A DNA stretch of 15,101 bases, taken from NCBI GenBank assembly GCA_012520835.1, contig JAAYNN010000050.1:1-15101 (forward strand), written 5' to 3'. Source of the stretch: Dehalococcoidales bacterium. Its GTDB lineage: Bacteria > Chloroflexota > Dehalococcoidia > Dehalococcoidales > UBA5627. Of the stretch, positions 12,859 to 15,101 are shown piece by piece (within the stretch, counting starts at the first letter, position 1; each line of letters opens with the position of its first letter). The translations under genes and the position numbers were made by a program. The notes below the pieces were generated by a model, which ran no database searches, was not told the origin of the DNA, and saw nothing but the letters and a program-made list of their open reading frames with translations.

Positions 12859-13533
12859 ATGAGAAAGATATCCGCTTTGGTAAAGGGTCCGGGCCGCGCT
12901 AAAACGATTAAGTTGTTTTTGGACGGCAGATTTGCTTTCAGCCTGAAAGAAGAACTGGTTCTTCGGGAAAGGCTTGAAGTTGGCATGGGATTATCCGAAC
13001 TCCGCATCGCATCCCTGCAGGAAAACAACCGTTATCAAAAATGCCTCGATACAGCCTTACGGCTTCTCAATTACAGGCCACGCAGCGAACAGGAGATTAA
13101 TTTACGTTTGCAACAGCGCGGTTATGGTGAAAACGATATTCTGGCTGTCTTAGCCAATCTGAAGGAACTGGGGCTTGTCGATGACGCCAGTTTTGCCCGC
13201 TTCTGGGCTGATAACAGGCAAACTTTCAGTCCGCGCAGCCGCAGGATGACTGAAACGGAACTGAAGCAAAAGGGGGTTCCGGCTGAAATTATCGAACGGG
13301 AGCTAAGCGCTATAGACGATAGCGAAAATGCTTACCGCGCAGCGTTTAAATACGTTCGCAATTTACATACTGCTGATTATCCGGGCTTTCGCCGCCGGTT
13401 AGGAGAATACCTGAGACGGCGCGGCTTCGGTTATGATGTCATAAACGCTACAATTACACGTTTATGGAGTGAAAAAGAAGGTGGTGAGACGGTTGATTTC
13501 CCGGAAGCCGGAGCAAACAGCCAAGGGTATTAA
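12859..13533 (+). CDS. recX: RecA modulator RecX
   Basis: The 224-residue protein has the three-repeat helical RecX core. Key stretches are ALRLLNYRPRSEQEINLRLQQRGY (66-89, signature RPRSExE), NLKELGLVDDASFARFWADNR (99-119) and SPRSRRMTETELKQKGVP (123-140). An N-terminal extension of about 55 residues (MRKISALVKGPGRAKTIKLFL) resembles the beta-strand region seen in Gram-positive-type RecX. RecX binds RecA filaments in the cytoplasm and limits their growth and activity. It follows recA by 102 bp past a strong hairpin, so it is probably made at a lower level than RecA. An in-frame stop sits right before the ATG, fixing the longest possible start; the ribosome binding site there is poor. rny begins 51 bp later. 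Confidence 0.94.
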   Translation: MRKISALVKGPGRAKTIKLFLDGRFAFSLKEELVLRERLEVGMGLSELRIASLQENNRYQKCLDTALRLLNYRPRSEQEINLRLQQRGYGENDILAVLANLKELGLVDDASFARFWADNRQTFSPRSRRMTETELKQKGVPAEIIERELSAIDDSENAYRAAFKYVRNLHTADYPGFRRRLGEYLRRRGFGYDVINATITRLWSEKEGGETVDFPEAGANSQGY

Positions 13534-13584
13534 CCGGATGTCGACACCAACATACTTAAAATAAAACAGGGGGAATAAAAATAT

Positions 13585-15101
13585 ATGAGTGTTGTAGAAA
13601 TATTAGCTATATTTTTCAGCTTTGTCATTGGTGTTATATTTGGCGGAATGGCAATGTTCCTTTCGAGGAGCATGCTTGCCAATCACCAGATTCGCATCGC
13701 TCAGAGAAAAGCAGCCAAACTGCTGGTGGAAGCCAGAACGGAAGCAAAAGATATTCTGGAAGACAATAGAAAAGAAATAGACAAACTTAAATCGATGAAT
13801 GAAGCCGAATACAAGGAAAGACGTGCCGAGATACAGAAGCAAGAGAACCGGCTGCTGCAAAAGGAATCTTCGCTCGAACACAAGCTGGAGGATGCCGTCG
13901 AGCGCGAACGCAGCCTGATACAGAAAGAAAAGGAATTGGATGCCATCAAGGACAATCTGGCTGAGGTTAAAGAAAACCAGTTGAAGCAACTCGAGCTGAT
14001 TTCGGGGCTTACCAGCGATGAAGCCAAACAAATGCTTCTGGATAAAATCGAGGTTGAAATCCAGGAAGAGGTAGCGCGCCGCCTGCGCGATTGGGAAATC
14101 AAGTTAAAGGAAGAAGCGGACGACAAAGCCCGCGGCATCCTGTCGCAGGTCATACAGCGCAGCGCTTCGGAAATCGTCTCCGAGACTACTGCCAGTGTCG
14201 TTACCATACCCAACGACGAGATGAAGGGCAGGTTGATTGGCCGGGAAGGCCGCAACATCCGTGCACTGGAGCAGGCAACGGGCGTCGATCTGATTATCGA
14301 CGATACTCCTGAAGCGGTCACCATTTCCAGCTTCGACCCGGTACGCCGTGAAATCGCCTATCAGGCACTGAGCAAACTGATACTGGATGGGCGCATCCAC
14401 CCGGCGCGTATCGAAGAAATCGTTGCCAAAACTAAAGAGGAAGTTGAAACAGCTATCGTACAGGCGGGAGAACAGGCCGCTCTGCAGGTGGGTGTTACCA
14501 GGATGCATCCCGAACTTATCAAGCTCCTGGGTCGGCTGAAGTATCGTACCAGCTACGGTCAGAACGTACTGGCGCACAGCATCGAGGTGGCTTACTTCTC
14601 AGGCATGATTGCTGCCGAACTGGGTGTGAACGTATCCCTGGCAAAACGTGCCGGGCTGTTGCATGATATCGGCAAAGCGGTCGACCGTGAAGTAGAGGGT
14701 ACACATGCCGCAATTGGCGCCGATCTTGTCAAGCAATGGGATAAATCCAAGGAAGTGGTAAAGGGCGTAGCCGAACACCATATGGAAACCGGCGACACCA
14801 GCATCTGGGGCTTCATCGTCTCGGCCGGAGACGCCATTTCGAGTGCCAGGCCGGGTGCCAGGCGCGAATCCCTCGAGAACTACCTGAAGCGTTTGAAGTC
14901 GCTCGAGGAAATTGCCGACGGCTTTAATGGAGTCGAGAAGTCGTATGCCATTCAGGCAGGACGCGAAGTGCGCATACTGGTTAAACCGGAAGAGATTGAC
15001 GACCTGTCGGCTATGAGGCTTGCCCGCGATGTCGTCAAGAAAATCGAGGAAACCCTGGAGTATCCGGGTCAGATTCGCGTGATTGTCCTGCGTGAAACCA
15101 G
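13585..15101 (+). CDS. rny: Ribonuclease Y (runs off right edge)
   Basis: The frame is open for 505 codons to the window edge; the family is usually about 510-520 residues, so only the last few are missing. An N-terminal membrane helix (about 4-27) is followed by a long charged coiled coil (about 35-200). A KH domain with the GxxG loop IGREGRN (218-224) comes next, then an HD domain with H331 and the HD pair H360-D361 in GLLHDIGKAVD. RNase Y is a membrane-anchored endoribonuclease that starts mRNA decay in bacteria lacking RNase E. The start ATG follows AGGGGG with 11 bases between, slightly wide, but the membrane helix begins right there. The recA-recX-rny order is familiar from several bacterial groups. 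Confidence 0.97.
   Translation, partial: MSVVEILAIFFSFVIGVIFGGMAMFLSRSMLANHQIRIAQRKAAKLLVEARTEAKDILEDNRKEIDKLKSMNEAEYKERRAEIQKQENRLLQKESSLEHKLEDAVERERSLIQKEKELDAIKDNLAEVKENQLKQLELISGLTSDEAKQMLLDKIEVEIQEEVARRLRDWEIKLKEEADDKARGILSQVIQRSASEIVSETTASVVTIPNDEMKGRLIGREGRNIRALEQATGVDLIIDDTPEAVTISSFDPVRREIAYQALSKLILDGRIHPARIEEIVAKTKEEVETAIVQAGEQAALQVGVTRMHPELIKLLGRLKYRTSYGQNVLAHSIEVAYFSGMIAAELGVNVSLAKRAGLLHDIGKAVDREVEGTHAAIGADLVKQWDKSKEVVKGVAEHHMETGDTSIWGFIVSAGDAISSARPGARRESLENYLKRLKSLEEIADGFNGVEKSYAIQAGREVRILVKPEEIDDLSAMRLARDVVKKIEETLEYPGQIRVIVLRET

Noticed and set aside
13701..14324. 207-codon minus-strand frame rich in Ser
   Set aside because: It is the antisense shadow of the rny coiled-coil and KH region.

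Overview
The window reads as a stretch of bacterial chromosome of roughly 50% GC, carrying housekeeping genes and no phage, plasmid or transposase gene. Gene content and protein style suggest Chloroflexota, probably a Dehalococcoidia-like organism. The main clues are an ApgM-family enzyme next to aspartate kinase, a recA-recX-rny block, a DnaA with an unusual recognition signature, and intergenic dispersed palindromic repeats. This placement is inference from remembered gene neighbourhoods, not from a search.

Layout. On the minus strand from the left edge lie nadD (cut by the window edge), obg 4 bp upstream of it, a 730-bp AT-rich gap, and dnaA. The gap holds a 60-bp stretch with only 8 G/C bases and a cluster of TTATC-type motifs, and is a candidate replication origin. 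A second, 429-bp gap separates dnaA from the divergent plus-strand fmt. It holds GC-rich hairpins, a minus-strand terminator-like hairpin, a G/T-rich stretch and a good fmt promoter. mazG follows, flanked on both sides by small dispersed repeats. An alpha/beta hydrolase and a tRNA-Pro(CGG) are on the minus strand.

A plus-strand run of apgM-like gene, zinc-ribbon membrane protein and lysC looks like an operon for aspartate-family amino acid synthesis, ending in a strong terminator. The ApgM-family enzyme is a good candidate for the missing homoserine kinase. lysC carries an in-frame internal ribosome binding site and start that would give a separate regulatory beta subunit. A short minus-strand operon then encodes a 44-residue Cys/His-rich protein beginning MCKDCGC and a 74-residue NifU-type Fe-S scaffold.

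The right end has recA, a strong intergenic hairpin, recX and rny (RNase Y, missing its last residues at the window edge). Gene direction is mostly leftward left of dnaA and rightward right of it, as expected near an origin.

The most interesting points are the tiny CXXCGC protein, the lysC internal start, the ApgM-lysC pairing with a changed active-site motif, the changed DnaA recognition motif together with the non-standard origin candidate, and the repeat clusters around mazG.
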